Source: Dyadobacter sp. CECT 9275 | Lineage (GTDB): Bacteria > Bacteroidota > Bacteroidia > Cytophagales > Spirosomataceae | NCBI RefSeq assembly: GCF_907164905.1 | Contig: NZ_CAJRAF010000001.1 | Coordinates: 531,001-595,000, forward strand | Length of the DNA: 64,000 bases | Direction: 5' to 3' | In this document: piece by piece, positions 38,601 through 45,496 of the stretch | Position numbering within the stretch: the stretch's first letter is position 1 | Layout of the letters: every line of letters starts with the position of its first letter | Position numbers and translations under genes: made by a program | Notes under the pieces: generated by a model | What the model saw: the letters and a program-made list of their open reading frames with translations, nothing else | What the model was told of the DNA's origin: nothing | The model's database searches: none

Positions 38601-39800
38601 CAGGATCGTAACTTTCAGATGAAAGCAGCAGAAAAGGGGTGGATTACCAAAAGCATGGAGCAGAACCAGCCGTTTCAGCAAACGATTTCCAAGCGTTTCA
38701 ATGCAGGTACTTCGCTCGAACCGTTTAAAGACTTCAAGGTGACGCTTAATGCCAGCCTGGAACGTCAGGATGCGTATCAGGAATTTTACAGACCGGAGAG
38801 TGCGGGCGGACCGTTTGTTTCCCAAAACCCACTGCGTAACGGACAGTTCAGGATGTCGTTCCTGTCATTCAGAACTGCTTTTGCAAAGGCGAAAAGAGAT
38901 AATTCTTCCGAAGTATTCGATAAATTCAGGGCCTATCGTGCCATTCTCAGAGATCGGTTGAACAGTGAAAATAAGAGTGGGGGAGAGTACAATGAGAACT
39001 CACAGGATGTTTTGATTTCGGCCTTTTTTGCAGCTTACCGGGGCAAAGATCCCTTGACGGTCAGGACCAACCCATTTCTGAAATTTCCGATGCCCAACTG
39101 GGACGTAAGGTACACGGGACTGTCACAGCTGGCGTTGTTCAAAAGGTTATTCAGCTCGTTTTCACTGAATCATAAATATTCTTCAGAGTATAGCGTGGGC
39201 AATTTTACGTCCTCTCTGGACTATGAAGCGCTATATGTGAACCTGGCGGTGAATGGCTATCCGCTGTCGTCCAGGCTTAATGATCTGGGACAGTATGTGC
39301 CGGTTTTTGCTATGAGTACCATTACTCTTCAGGAGCGGTTTGAGCCGTTACTGGGGGTTGAATTCCGGACGCAAAGCAGAATCACGGTAAGTTTTGACTA
39401 CAACAGAAGCCGGAGCATCGCACTGAGCCTTTCCAACTCCCAGGTGGCTGAGTTATTCGATCAGAATATGAGGGTCAGGATTGGATTTACCAAAAACAAT
39501 GTGGCAATTCCTTTCAAAATCAACGGGGTGAAAAAAAGGCTGAAAAATGACCTGACCACGCAGATCATGCTGACCTTTGCAGATACCAGGGCAATTCAGC
39601 GGAAATTTGATGGAGAGAATATTCCCATAGCAGGTAATATTAATTTCCAGCTGCGCCCTACCATTCAGTATGCAGTGAGCAACCGCCTGAACTTTACTTT
39701 GTATTTCGACAGAACCTTTAACGACCCGCTGGTATCCAATTCATTTTACAGATCAAGTACCTCGGGTGGTGTTCAGCTGAAATTCAATCTGGCGGAATAA
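32637..39800 (+). CDS. sprA: SprA, type IX secretion outer-membrane translocon
   Basis: This 2387-residue protein is the giant beta-barrel channel through which type IX secretion cargo crosses the outer membrane, also needed for gliding. Sequence features agree: SprA-type N-terminal block (DYRAPELMDIETYDKIQEDR), repeated strand-rich segments with FGIKTDFQFGRLSATFVASN and TRLDYVVNRDMSIGLTAMKY, and a C-terminal barrel ending GGVQLKFNLAE. No frameshift interrupts it. The start is a TTG at 32637; stops close the frame just upstream. The next ATG (32694) would cut the hydrophobic signal-like segment, yet a TAGCTTTG box overlaps the TTG, so the start is uncertain. Neighbours ruvA and gcvH match other Bacteroidota. 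Confidence 0.97.
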   Translation: MSSTVYSLLFKALTFSAGAMLLATAPVDIETDNTPYLADLVLAADTLVDSTKRTIGRSGSQMITRLKDYYANRLVQPRPRSPFYLKDPANIATSILLDSSGKVGVTEQIQTPTGRLDYRAPELMDIETYDKIQEDRAFKSLLREYAGRQDGKSAMGARGLLPKLDIPPAISKLLGDDFINFKPTGFVSLDLGVMHQFLDNPVIPIRQRKTTQFIFNQQININFDAKLGDQLGFQTNFDTKANFNFENAIKLNYKNPEESFIRKIEAGNINWAINSQLIPGVQNLFGIKTDFQFGRLSATFVASNQRSSKERFVLRGGAQSREFELKADTYDENRNFFLSQYFRSIYEKSLQNTPQITSGVTVTRMEVYVTNRTTTTESLRNVVGFTDLGEPSPYRSGSQNLAPIRSNLPVDNATNGLYNTLKNNEGFRQVDATNSFITGLGFEKAVDYELLRGAKKLVAERDYTFHPQLGYISLTTALRNDEILAVAYEYTLNGRSYKVGELTEDYQNRKDNEVIALKLLKSSTIRNNTNLPMWDLMMKNVYSLGTSQIDKQGFQLRVIYKDDLTGIDNPNLQESSIANVPLIRLLGLDRLNPVNDLQPDGNFDFVDKLTVDTKTGRIIFPVLEPFGSTLSRKFGAGEDQYRSKYVFNELYRTTMIDAQQITERNKYYLKGSYQSSSGTTVQLPFNVLESSVTVTSGGVPLSAGSDYIVEAQIGQVRIINTSVLNSGREIVIEYERPDMFQNQIRSLLGTRLDYVVNRDMSIGLTAMKYRERPAGFLTRVSIGNEPVNNTMVGFDINVRKDVPFLTRWLDKLPLIQTKEMSTIQFKAEVAKLFPGVSKDVNNRSLVDDFESARTVYDLARQPQKWRLAAVPAKFRSGADGKSLAYAYKRAKISAYTVDNIFGGAQGLGGGYQSPSNITEADRENFYERLYLPNEIFPNRSIAGLVTYPQNILDIAYYPSERGIYNYNTDLTPDGRLKLPKQNFGALTRAITSDNDFDNANIENIEFWMLDPFIKDNVKGVVRDGFENKPNNTGGKLVFNLGDISEDAIPDERYNFENGLPITQKVVNVNVDSTAWGYVTKSQYLINAFSNESGARQRQDIGLDGLTNEEERIFFKQYIDRLPANLTTEARQKIISDPSGDDFRFFLGAELDSANSKVLERYKNYLGMENNSPESSGNAATITPSSINIPDGEDMNVDNTINDNESYYEYEIDLKPDQLAVGSGYVVDKTVTDGQNWYLFRVPLKEFTGNVGGMNGFKSIRFIRMYLAEFEQPVVLRFAQLQMVGQQYRKYTAELSSTGLEEVPEPYDAKLTIGTVSIEENGQKSTTSDRKYQYTLPPGWIRDQDNTQRPPLLLNEQSMSICVTNLRDGDARAVYKNVNLDLLFRKRLRMYVHMQNDQDEDYMVGGFMRIGTDLTQNYYEINIPKLKATTPSASVDTEVWPETNEINIALADLIRVKSLRNRQIDKNQSVPYTILTDDGKYELTVVGNPDLSAVKVMMIGMRNPKSNDEAAKSFCLWVDEMHVEGFDDTGGMAAIAQLNAKLADFATVSASGRIETFGFGSVQQRIGERTRNFTSEFGISSNVSLDKLLPQSWGFSIPMFVSYDRRNVKPHFDPLDPDTPLNTSLDNLRTDEERDGYRRMVEENGVKRGINFSNVRKVKTKPGAKNHFYDFENFAFTYAFSDDRRRNILTQEYTQKMYKGGIAYTYSSQPKAFEPFKKWQTKNRWGEFIKEFNLTLLPNMVSVRTDVDRRFLKTQLRNADLTTDGIQPMYEKYFWFNRYYDLGWNLTRNMTLTYNASANSIIDEPGGDINTQEKKDSLWANFKKLGRIKNFDQRIDLTYRLPLDKIPLLDWMTADYKHAVAYQYQANALGLKDTTGLPFGDIIRNSRERGLSGKVDFVALYNKLKYLKFANTPSASRKNFARSPGDIEEVDMRSTDVLKNITRLLMTVRGINFSYTIQETTALPGYLRAPKYFGLDNANAPGLGFVLGQQDRNFQMKAAEKGWITKSMEQNQPFQQTISKRFNAGTSLEPFKDFKVTLNASLERQDAYQEFYRPESAGGPFVSQNPLRNGQFRMSFLSFRTAFAKAKRDNSSEVFDKFRAYRAILRDRLNSENKSGGEYNENSQDVLISAFFAAYRGKDPLTVRTNPFLKFPMPNWDVRYTGLSQLALFKRLFSSFSLNHKYSSEYSVGNFTSSLDYEALYVNLAVNGYPLSSRLNDLGQYVPVFAMSTITLQERFEPLLGVEFRTQSRITVSFDYNRSRSIALSLSNSQVAELFDQNMRVRIGFTKNNVAIPFKINGVKKRLKNDLTTQIMLTFADTRAIQRKFDGENIPIAGNINFQLRPTIQYAVSNRLNFTLYFDRTFNDPLVSNSFYRSSTSGGVQLKFNLAE

Positions 39801-39881
39801 AAAATTTCCATTTGGAAAATACAGTGTACATCCTGTAATTTGCGGACGAAAGTCATATCCCAACTTTACACCAGACATATC

Positions 39882-40262
39882 ATGAATTTCCCTTCAGAAC
39901 TAAAGTATACAGAAGATCACGAGTGGATCCGCATCGAGGGTGACACGGCCTACATTGGAATTACTGACCATGCGCAGCAGGAGCTTGGCGATATTGTATA
40001 TGTGGATATTAACACCGTGGGAGACACACTTGAAAAAGGTGATGTTTTTGGTTCTGTTGAAGCGGTGAAAACGGTTTCCGATCTTTTTATTCCTGTGGCC
40101 GGCACGGTGTTGGAAGTGAATGACGCACTGGACGCCGAACCTGAACTAGTCAATTCGGATCCCTATGAAAAGGGCTGGATGGTAAAGATCAGTGTTTCCA
40201 ATCCAGGGGATATTGATGGTTTGCTCTCTGCTGAGGACTACAAAAGTTTTATTGGTGCCTGA
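39882..40262 (+). CDS. gcvH: Glycine cleavage system H protein
   Basis: A 126-residue lipoyl carrier that shuttles the aminomethyl group among the P, T and L proteins. The N-terminus [19 protein letters not shown] is the family start, so I use the ATG at 39882 rather than the longer frame from 39840. The lipoylated Lys is Lys63 in [13 protein letters not shown], and [14 protein letters not shown] closes the conserved core. The other gcv genes are absent from the window. Its place right after sprA is conserved in related genomes and probably reflects synteny rather than shared function. A terminator follows at once. Confidence 0.97.
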   Translation: MNFPSELKYTEDHEWIRIEGDTAYIGITDHAQQELGDIVYVDINTVGDTLEKGDVFGSVEAVKTVSDLFIPVAGTVLEVNDALDAEPELVNSDPYEKGWMVKISVSNPGDIDGLLSAEDYKSFIGA

Positions 40263-40272
40263 TAAGAATTTG

Positions 40273-40296
40273 AAGCTCCTCTGGGAGCTTTTTTTA
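40273..40296 (+). terminator. Rho-independent terminator after gcvH
   Basis: A seven-bp stem AAGCTCC/GGAGCTT with a four-base loop runs into seven T. It begins 11 bases after the gcvH stop. Confidence 0.9.
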
Positions 40297-40386
40297 TAGA
40301 TACCAATTTTTGATTTAACAGGCACGAATTAAAATAAGGGAACAGGAGCAAATGTATCCGTTGTTCGTAAATAGAAATCGATTTAG

Positions 40387-41667
40387 ATGAAAGTAATAGT
40401 CCGGTCGGCCAGGGTCATTGATAATAGTTCGGCTTTGAATGGTCAGGTCAAAGATTTGCTGATAGAAGACGGGATCATCAAACAGATCGGGGATGATCTT
40501 ACCAGCGAAGGCGCTTCGGAATATTCCGGAAACGGCCTGTGTGTTTCCAATGGCTGGGTAGATATGCGTGTTGCTTCCCGGGATCCCGGTTTTGAGCACA
40601 AAGAGGACCTCGTGTCGGTGCGTGAAGCAGCGGCTCGTGGCGGTTTTACGGAAATTGTTTTGCTGCCCAACTCATCTCCGGTGGTGCACAGCAAGGATAC
40701 TGTACGGTATCTGCACCAGGCCGGTAATATTGGGGCGGTTCGTTTGCATGTTGCCGCGGCTGTTACCCGGAACGCAGAGGGAGTTGATTTCACCGAAATG
40801 ATGGATTTGCATGCCGCAGGAGCCATAGCTTTCACAGATGGGGAGTATCCTATTCAGAATGCGGATCTGTTACTGAAAACCCTGTTGTACCTGCAGCCAC
40901 TCAATACCCTACTGATGAACCGGCCGGAAGATCGACAGCTTGCTCTCTACGGGCAGATGCATGAAGGCGTTACCAGCACGCTCATCGGCATGAAAGGGAT
41001 ACCTTCACTTGCGGAGGAGATGATGGTGATCAGAGATCTGAAATTACTGGAATATACCCTCGAAAACAGAGCCTATAGCGCTACCGCTCCTTCACTGCAT
41101 TTTTCGCTGATCAGTACTTCGAAAGCGGTAGATCTGATCCGGGAAGCAAAGGCAAAAGGGCTGCCGGTATCTTGCGATATTGCCGCTCACCAGCTTGCTT
41201 TTACAGATGAGGATCTCATCGGCTTTGATACCAACTTAAAGGTAAGCCCGCCGTTCAGGTCCGGAGCCGATGGCGAGTCTATCCGACAAGGACTTGCGGA
41301 TGGTACCATTGATGCCATTGTTTCGGATCATTGCCCGCATGATGAAGAAAGCAAAAACCTGGAATTCGATCACGCCGATTTTGGGATTACCGGTCTTGAA
41401 ACGGCTTTCTCAACGGCTCTTGCACATTGTGGGCTGGGTACGGAGCAATTGATAGAAAAACTAACAACCAGGCCACGAAACATCCTCCGTCTGGCCAGGC
41501 AAACGATCAGCGAAGGTACCGAAGCAAATCTAACTTTCTTTGAACCGGAAACGGAGTGGGTCTTTGAAAAGAGTTATTCCAAGTCAAAAAATTCACCCTT
41601 TCTGAATAAAACATTAAAAGGAAAAGTAAGGGGGATTTTGAACAGGGGAGAAATATTGTGGTATTAA
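40387..41667 (+). CDS. Dihydroorotase homologue lacking metal-ligand histidines (probably non-catalytic)
   Basis: A 426-residue amidohydrolase-fold protein clearly related to class I dihydroorotase: N-terminal beta sandwich, then NGWVDMRVASRDPGFEHKED, ARGGFTEIVLLPNSSPV, AFTDGEYPIQ, and DAIVSDHCPHDEES near 309-322. Yet the metal site is lost. The D-x-H-x-H motif reads DMRVA (59-63), the His of HAED is replaced in NRPED (178-182), and the His of the HxST motif is Leu241 (FSLISTSK). Only the late Asp314 remains. It therefore resembles the inactive dihydroorotases that support aspartate transcarbamoylase in some bacteria. A catalytic PyrC should exist elsewhere. It is 124 bases after gcvH. Confidence 0.85.
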   Translation: MKVIVRSARVIDNSSALNGQVKDLLIEDGIIKQIGDDLTSEGASEYSGNGLCVSNGWVDMRVASRDPGFEHKEDLVSVREAAARGGFTEIVLLPNSSPVVHSKDTVRYLHQAGNIGAVRLHVAAAVTRNAEGVDFTEMMDLHAAGAIAFTDGEYPIQNADLLLKTLLYLQPLNTLLMNRPEDRQLALYGQMHEGVTSTLIGMKGIPSLAEEMMVIRDLKLLEYTLENRAYSATAPSLHFSLISTSKAVDLIREAKAKGLPVSCDIAAHQLAFTDEDLIGFDTNLKVSPPFRSGADGESIRQGLADGTIDAIVSDHCPHDEESKNLEFDHADFGITGLETAFSTALAHCGLGTEQLIEKLTTRPRNILRLARQTISEGTEANLTFFEPETEWVFEKSYSKSKNSPFLNKTLKGKVRGILNRGEILWY

Positions 41668-41669
41668 CA

Positions 41670-41710
41670 AAGACGGTAGCCGGGCTAAATTATTCGGACT
41701 GCCGTTTTCA
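41670..41710 (+). terminator. Probable terminator after the dihydroorotase homologue
   Basis: An imperfect stem (GACGGTAG paired with CTGCCGTT, with one wobble and an inner mismatch) encloses an AT-rich loop and is followed by TTTTCAATTTT, just before the next start codon at 41716. Confidence 0.5.
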
Positions 41711-41715
41711 ATTTT

Positions 41716-42276
41716 ATGAAATCAATAATAGCATATTTTAATAAACCTATTTTAAAGCTTCCGCTGATCTTTGGCCTGATAACGGGTGTTTTGGTGTTCG
41801 CCTTTTTTATAGGTCTTTATCTGATCGGGATCGTACCGCTGGGAAATAATAAAGTGCTTGATTTTGGTATTCACCTGATCATGATGGCTGGTGCCTGCTG
41901 GTATTACAGAAAGCACATTGGTGACGGTTTTTTGCATCTCTGGGAAGCACTGACGATATGTTATGTAGTGAATACGGTGGCAGCGTTCATAGCGGGATGG
42001 CTGATATACTTTTTTGTGACATACATAGATCCTGTCGTTTTTACCAAATATCTGGCCGAAATGGCGACCCTTCTGGAGCACGGAAAAGCTGAGCTTGTCA
42101 AGAATATTGGCCTGCCCGAGTATAATAAAATGTTCTCCGAAATTCAGTCTATGCAAAGATCAGAAATTATAACCGATGAGATCAGTAAAAAAACAGTTAT
42201 GGGTATCATTCCTATTCTCATCATTTCGCTGATATTCAGAAAACAGAACTACGGCGTTTTTCATAATAAATCCTAA
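41716..42276 (+). CDS. DUF4199 membrane protein (first copy)
   Basis: A 186-residue inner-membrane protein with about four hydrophobic segments: LPLIFGLITGVLVFAFFIG (about 15-33), VLDFGIHLIMMAGACWYYR, AFIAGWLIYFFVTYI and a C-terminal VMGIIPILIISLIF. The pattern (paired N-terminal helices, a G-D-G-F-L-H-L-WEAL turn, a soluble loop ending in a final helix) fits DUF4199, a Bacteroidota family of unknown role. The next gene is a second member, 67 bases away, so they look like a tandem pair, though overall similarity between them is low by eye. Confidence 0.78.
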   Translation: MKSIIAYFNKPILKLPLIFGLITGVLVFAFFIGLYLIGIVPLGNNKVLDFGIHLIMMAGACWYYRKHIGDGFLHLWEALTICYVVNTVAAFIAGWLIYFFVTYIDPVVFTKYLAEMATLLEHGKAELVKNIGLPEYNKMFSEIQSMQRSEIITDEISKKTVMGIIPILIISLIFRKQNYGVFHNKS

Positions 42277-42343
42277 ATTTACAGGGACTGATCCGCCCAA
42301 AGTATCGTACACATAACTGCGAAACGTTTAAACCTCTGCAACC

Positions 42344-42859
42344 ATGGAAGAAAAAGTATCAACCGCGCGTGTGGCCTTGAAATACGGTGTATTGTCGTCC
42401 ATTGTCATTATGATATACACCACCATACTCAATGTTTCGGGGTTGTCACAAAACAAGGGATTGGTCTCTCTGACCTTTCTTATCTTGGTCGTAGCCATTG
42501 TGCTGGCAATGAAAGACTTCAGAGAGCAAAATAAAGGATATATGTCCTATGGAGAAGGTTTGGGCTTAGGTTCGCTTTTGTCGGCAATAATGGGTTTGCT
42601 GGGCTCGGCTTTTAGTATGTTCTACATGCAATTTATAGACAATACCTTACTCACACAGGGGCTTGACCAGGTACGTGCAGACATGGAAGCAAAGGGTATG
42701 GATGATGCGCAGATTGATCAGGCAATGGAATTGTCTCAAAAATTTATGTCGCCTGGTTTCATGTTTGCGATGGGCGTGTTTGGATATGTTTTGGTGGGCT
42801 TCCTTTTGTCCCTGATCATATCCCTGATCATGAGGAAGGAAAAACCTGTTTTTGAATAA
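42344..42859 (+). CDS. DUF4199 membrane protein (second copy)
   Basis: A 171-residue inner-membrane protein with four membrane segments: VALKYGVLSSIVIMIYTTIL (about 10-29), GLVSLTFLILVVAIVLAMKD, a glycine-rich GEGLGLGSLLSAIMGLLGSAF, and a C-terminal FAMGVFGYVLVGFLLSLIIS. The DFREQNKGYMSYGEGLGLG block is the hallmark of DUF4199. It lies between the first DUF4199 gene and gldF, whose GTG start is 38 bases after its stop, so a link to gldF is possible but not shown. Confidence 0.85.
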   Translation: MEEKVSTARVALKYGVLSSIVIMIYTTILNVSGLSQNKGLVSLTFLILVVAIVLAMKDFREQNKGYMSYGEGLGLGSLLSAIMGLLGSAFSMFYMQFIDNTLLTQGLDQVRADMEAKGMDDAQIDQAMELSQKFMSPGFMFAMGVFGYVLVGFLLSLIISLIMRKEKPVFE

Positions 42860-42897
42860 ATAATCTTTGATTTACAGCAATTCAACCAGCGCAGGAC

Positions 42898-43626
42898 GTG
42901 TACGCAATTTTTCAGAAAGAAATTGGAAGTTTTTTTAACTCTCTGATTGCTTATATCGTAATGGCGGTTTTCCTCACCGCCGTCGGGTTAATTGTGTGGG
43001 TTTTTCCCGATTCTAATATTCTGGACTATGGATATGCGGATCTGGCCTCCTTCTTTTATCTTTCACCTTACGTACTGCTTTTTCTGATCCCCGCAATCAC
43101 CATGCGCTCGTTTGCCGAAGAAAGCCGGAATGGAACGCTGGAACTTCTGCTTACAAAGCCACTTCGTAACAGCGATCTCATTCTTGGGAAATTACTCGCC
43201 AACTGGGTTTTGGTGGCGTTGATGCTACTGCCCACGTTGTTATACTATTTCAGTGTCTATCAGCTGGGAAATCCCGTCGGGAATATCGATTCGGCAGGTG
43301 TTTTTGGTTCTTACATCGGACTGCTCCTTTTTAGTGGTGTACTGGTTTCGATGGGGATCTGGGCATCAGCCCTTAACGACAACCAGATCGTATCCTTTAT
43401 TCTTGCCGTGTTTATTGCCTTTCTCTGGTATGTAGGTTTTGGCGCGATATCCGCACTTTTGGGTACCGGAAGCCTGGCGCGCCTTTTTTCATGGATGGCA
43501 CTTGACGAACAATATCGTTCACTTGGGAAGGGGCTGGTCGACTCGGGAAGCGTGGTTTACCTGCTAAGCGTGATGGTATTCTTCACCAGCCTCACCTTCT
43601 GGCGCCTGGAATCTCTCAGAAAATAA
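42898..43626 (+). CDS. gldF: Gliding-motility ABC transporter permease GldF
   Basis: An ABC-2 type permease of 242 residues with six membrane segments. The start MYAIFQKEIGSFFNSLIAYI, the RSFAEESRNGTLELLLTKPL block (about 69-88) typical of ABC-2 permeases, and the SDLILGKLLANW helix match GldF, which with GldA and GldG forms a transporter linked to gliding in Flavobacterium. The start codon is GTG at 42898. The partner gldG, which normally follows directly, is absent: an ECF sigma gene comes next. Whether gldG is elsewhere cannot be seen. GldF similarity to other ABC-2 permeases leaves some doubt about the exact name. Confidence 0.85.
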   Translation: MYAIFQKEIGSFFNSLIAYIVMAVFLTAVGLIVWVFPDSNILDYGYADLASFFYLSPYVLLFLIPAITMRSFAEESRNGTLELLLTKPLRNSDLILGKLLANWVLVALMLLPTLLYYFSVYQLGNPVGNIDSAGVFGSYIGLLLFSGVLVSMGIWASALNDNQIVSFILAVFIAFLWYVGFGAISALLGTGSLARLFSWMALDEQYRSLGKGLVDSGSVVYLLSVMVFFTSLTFWRLESLRK

Positions 43627-43750
43627 CGGGTATTTTTTCTCTTTTTTTGAGATATAGCCCGCATGTGTGCGCAACTTTTCACATCTCCGCGTTCCTGTTT
43701 TGATCCAACATTGTGCCGTATTCGTATATGAATTAAAAACGCACACTGGA

Positions 43751-44461
43751 ATGGATAGGTTTACCGGATTTTTAGGAGTTGCACTGATGGCACAAACCAA
43801 CTCAATGATGCATCAGGCTTATAGCCAGACAATAAATTATCTGCCCTTTGGTGGGATCAACAGAAATTTTATTAGCTTGCCTGTAAGAAATAATCCATTT
43901 AATATCAAGCAACTCTTGGCGACTGTTAAGTTAAAATACTCGGAAGAGGAATTAGTTACAGCCCTGAAAAGGAATGAAAGAACTGCTTTTGAGTTCTTGT
44001 ACGACCACTATTCCGGTGCGTTGTTTAATATCATTTCTAAGACGGTCAGAGATGAAGAAAGGGCAGCAGATGTGTTGCAGGAATCGTTTTTAAAAATTTG
44101 GAAAAATATTGCTTCCTACAACCCTGAAAAGGGCAGGCTGTTTACCTGGATCATGAATATTGCCAGAAACGGTGCAATTGATGCGGTTAGGGTGGAGGGA
44201 AGGAAACCGGAGATGGACGACATTGAAAACCGGGCGGTACTAAATGAACCCGATGAAAATGAGAGTCTGCAGGCCGACAGTGCCGAGTTAAAGGCAATTG
44301 TGGATATGCTAAGGCCTGAAAGGAAGCTGCTCATTGATATGGCCTATTTTCAGGGATATACTCATGAAGAGATTGCAGATAGGCTGGGTATCCCGCTGGG
44401 TACGGTCAAATCAAGAATCAGAACAGCGTTACAAGAGTTAAAACATTACTTTGCAGTATGA
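43751..44461 (+). CDS. ECF-type RNA polymerase sigma factor
   Basis: An extracytoplasmic-function sigma factor. Sigma region 2 spans roughly FEFLYDHYSGALFNII to FTWIMNIARNGAIDAVR, with the -10 recognition helix VLQESFLKIWKNI. Region 4 is DMAYFQGYTHEEIADRLGIP to VKSRIRTALQEL, a clear HTH. The conserved core begins only around base 43940, so the N-terminus is unusually long. ATG candidates are 43751, 43787, 43805 and 43808, and the frame is open back to 43667. I choose 43751 with low certainty. The anti-sigma gene overlaps its stop by four bases (ATGA), showing coupled translation. Confidence 0.92.
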   Translation: MDRFTGFLGVALMAQTNSMMHQAYSQTINYLPFGGINRNFISLPVRNNPFNIKQLLATVKLKYSEEELVTALKRNERTAFEFLYDHYSGALFNIISKTVRDEERAADVLQESFLKIWKNIASYNPEKGRLFTWIMNIARNGAIDAVRVEGRKPEMDDIENRAVLNEPDENESLQADSAELKAIVDMLRPERKLLIDMAYFQGYTHEEIADRLGIPLGTVKSRIRTALQELKHYFAV

Positions 44462-45324
44462 ATATCCAAGCCTACATAGAGTCCGGTATATTAGAGGAAT
44501 ATGTATTGGGTACTGTTTCTCCTCAGGAAAAGCAGGAGGTGGAGTGTATGTCTCACATTTATCCGGAGATCAAGCAGGAGCTGCTAAGGACGGAAAACGC
44601 TTTGGAAGAATATGCTTTAAAGCACCAGACGGCCCCGCCGGCATCTTTAAAAGAATCATTGTTTTCCAAAATGAATTTTGAAGAAATACCGGTTGCGGAT
44701 GAACCAGACAACGCAGAAGTGAACGGTAATCCGCTTGTCGTTCCTGAGGGGGATTCCAAAGTAATTGATAATGTATTTATACGGCAGGAGTCAAAAGAAG
44801 TGGTACCGTTTTGGGCAAAATTATCTGCAGCTGCTTCGGTTCTTCTAATCTTATTTGCAGGATGGGCTGTTATGCAAATGTCCGACCTCAAAAAGCAGAG
44901 GGAAGCGCTTTTGAGTGAAGCAAATGGTTTGAAGGTAGAAATGGATCAGGTAAAGCAGGAAATGCATTACAGTGTTGAACTGGCGAAGTTGTACCGGGAT
45001 CCATCATACAAAGTGATTCATATGGCGGGCCTGGAGAAGTCGCCACAGAGTACTGTTGCGGCATTTTGGAATACCCAAACCAACGAAGTAATGCTGGATG
45101 TGGAAAAACTTCCGGCTGCTCCCGAAGGGAAACAATATCAGTTGTGGAGTATAGTGGATGGCGTTCCTGTTGACATTGGAATGCTCGACCATCAGTTTAT
45201 TGGAAAGGTACTCAGGATGAAATCAACCAAGGCAGGACCGGTAGCTTTTGCCATAACACTTGAAAAACAAGGTGGAAGTCCTGTACCTACAATGACGGAA
45301 ATGTATGTCATGGGAAAAGTTTAG
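44458..45324 (+). CDS. RskA-like transmembrane anti-sigma factor
   Basis: Holds the upstream ECF sigma factor inactive at the membrane. The N-terminal sigma-binding helical region (MNIQAYIESGILEEYVLGTV, residues 1-20) carries no zinc-binding His-Cys-Cys set. One membrane segment (WAKLSAAASVLLILFAGWAV, about 120-139) is followed by a coiled coil and a periplasmic anti-sigma-K domain with AFWNTQTNEVMLDVEKLP, GKQYQLWSIVDGVPVDIGML and AFAITLEKQGGSPVPT. Length 288 fits. It overlaps the sigma gene by four bases. The signal is unknown. A strong terminator closes the operon. Confidence 0.93.
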   Translation: MNIQAYIESGILEEYVLGTVSPQEKQEVECMSHIYPEIKQELLRTENALEEYALKHQTAPPASLKESLFSKMNFEEIPVADEPDNAEVNGNPLVVPEGDSKVIDNVFIRQESKEVVPFWAKLSAAASVLLILFAGWAVMQMSDLKKQREALLSEANGLKVEMDQVKQEMHYSVELAKLYRDPSYKVIHMAGLEKSPQSTVAAFWNTQTNEVMLDVEKLPAAPEGKQYQLWSIVDGVPVDIGMLDHQFIGKVLRMKSTKAGPVAFAITLEKQGGSPVPTMTEMYVMGKV

Positions 45325-45348
45325 TAAACCCACTGCTATCATAGCCTG

Positions 45349-45382
45349 AACCCGTTCCAGAGTATCCGGAGCGGGTTTTTCT
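45349..45382 (+). terminator. Rho-independent terminator after the anti-sigma gene
   Basis: A 10-bp stem AACCCGTTCC/GGAGCGGGTT (one G-T pair) with a small loop is followed by a T-rich tail (TTTTTCTTTT). Confidence 0.88.
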
Positions 45383-45419
45383 TTTAACTCGCTGAAATTT
45401 TGTAAGGCTTTACTTGACA

Positions 45420-45453
45420 GCAAAAAAGCGGAACAGTGCGCCCCGCTTTTTGC
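45420..45453. terminator. Hairpin terminator downstream of purQ
   Basis: A stem of GCAAAAAAGCGG with CCGCTTTTTGC around an 11-base loop. It lies 44 bases beyond the purQ stop on the minus strand, and its A/T-rich arms give a U-tract in either direction. Confidence 0.7.
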
Positions 45454-45496
45454 TTATATCTTTAACTAATTCAGCCGTACACAATACTTTTCGGTA

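Noticed and set aside
40330..40360. Minus-strand -7-like box (CAAATGTA read on the plus strand) before the dihydroorotase homologue
   Set aside because: There is no minus-strand gene for it to serve, so it is taken as chance.
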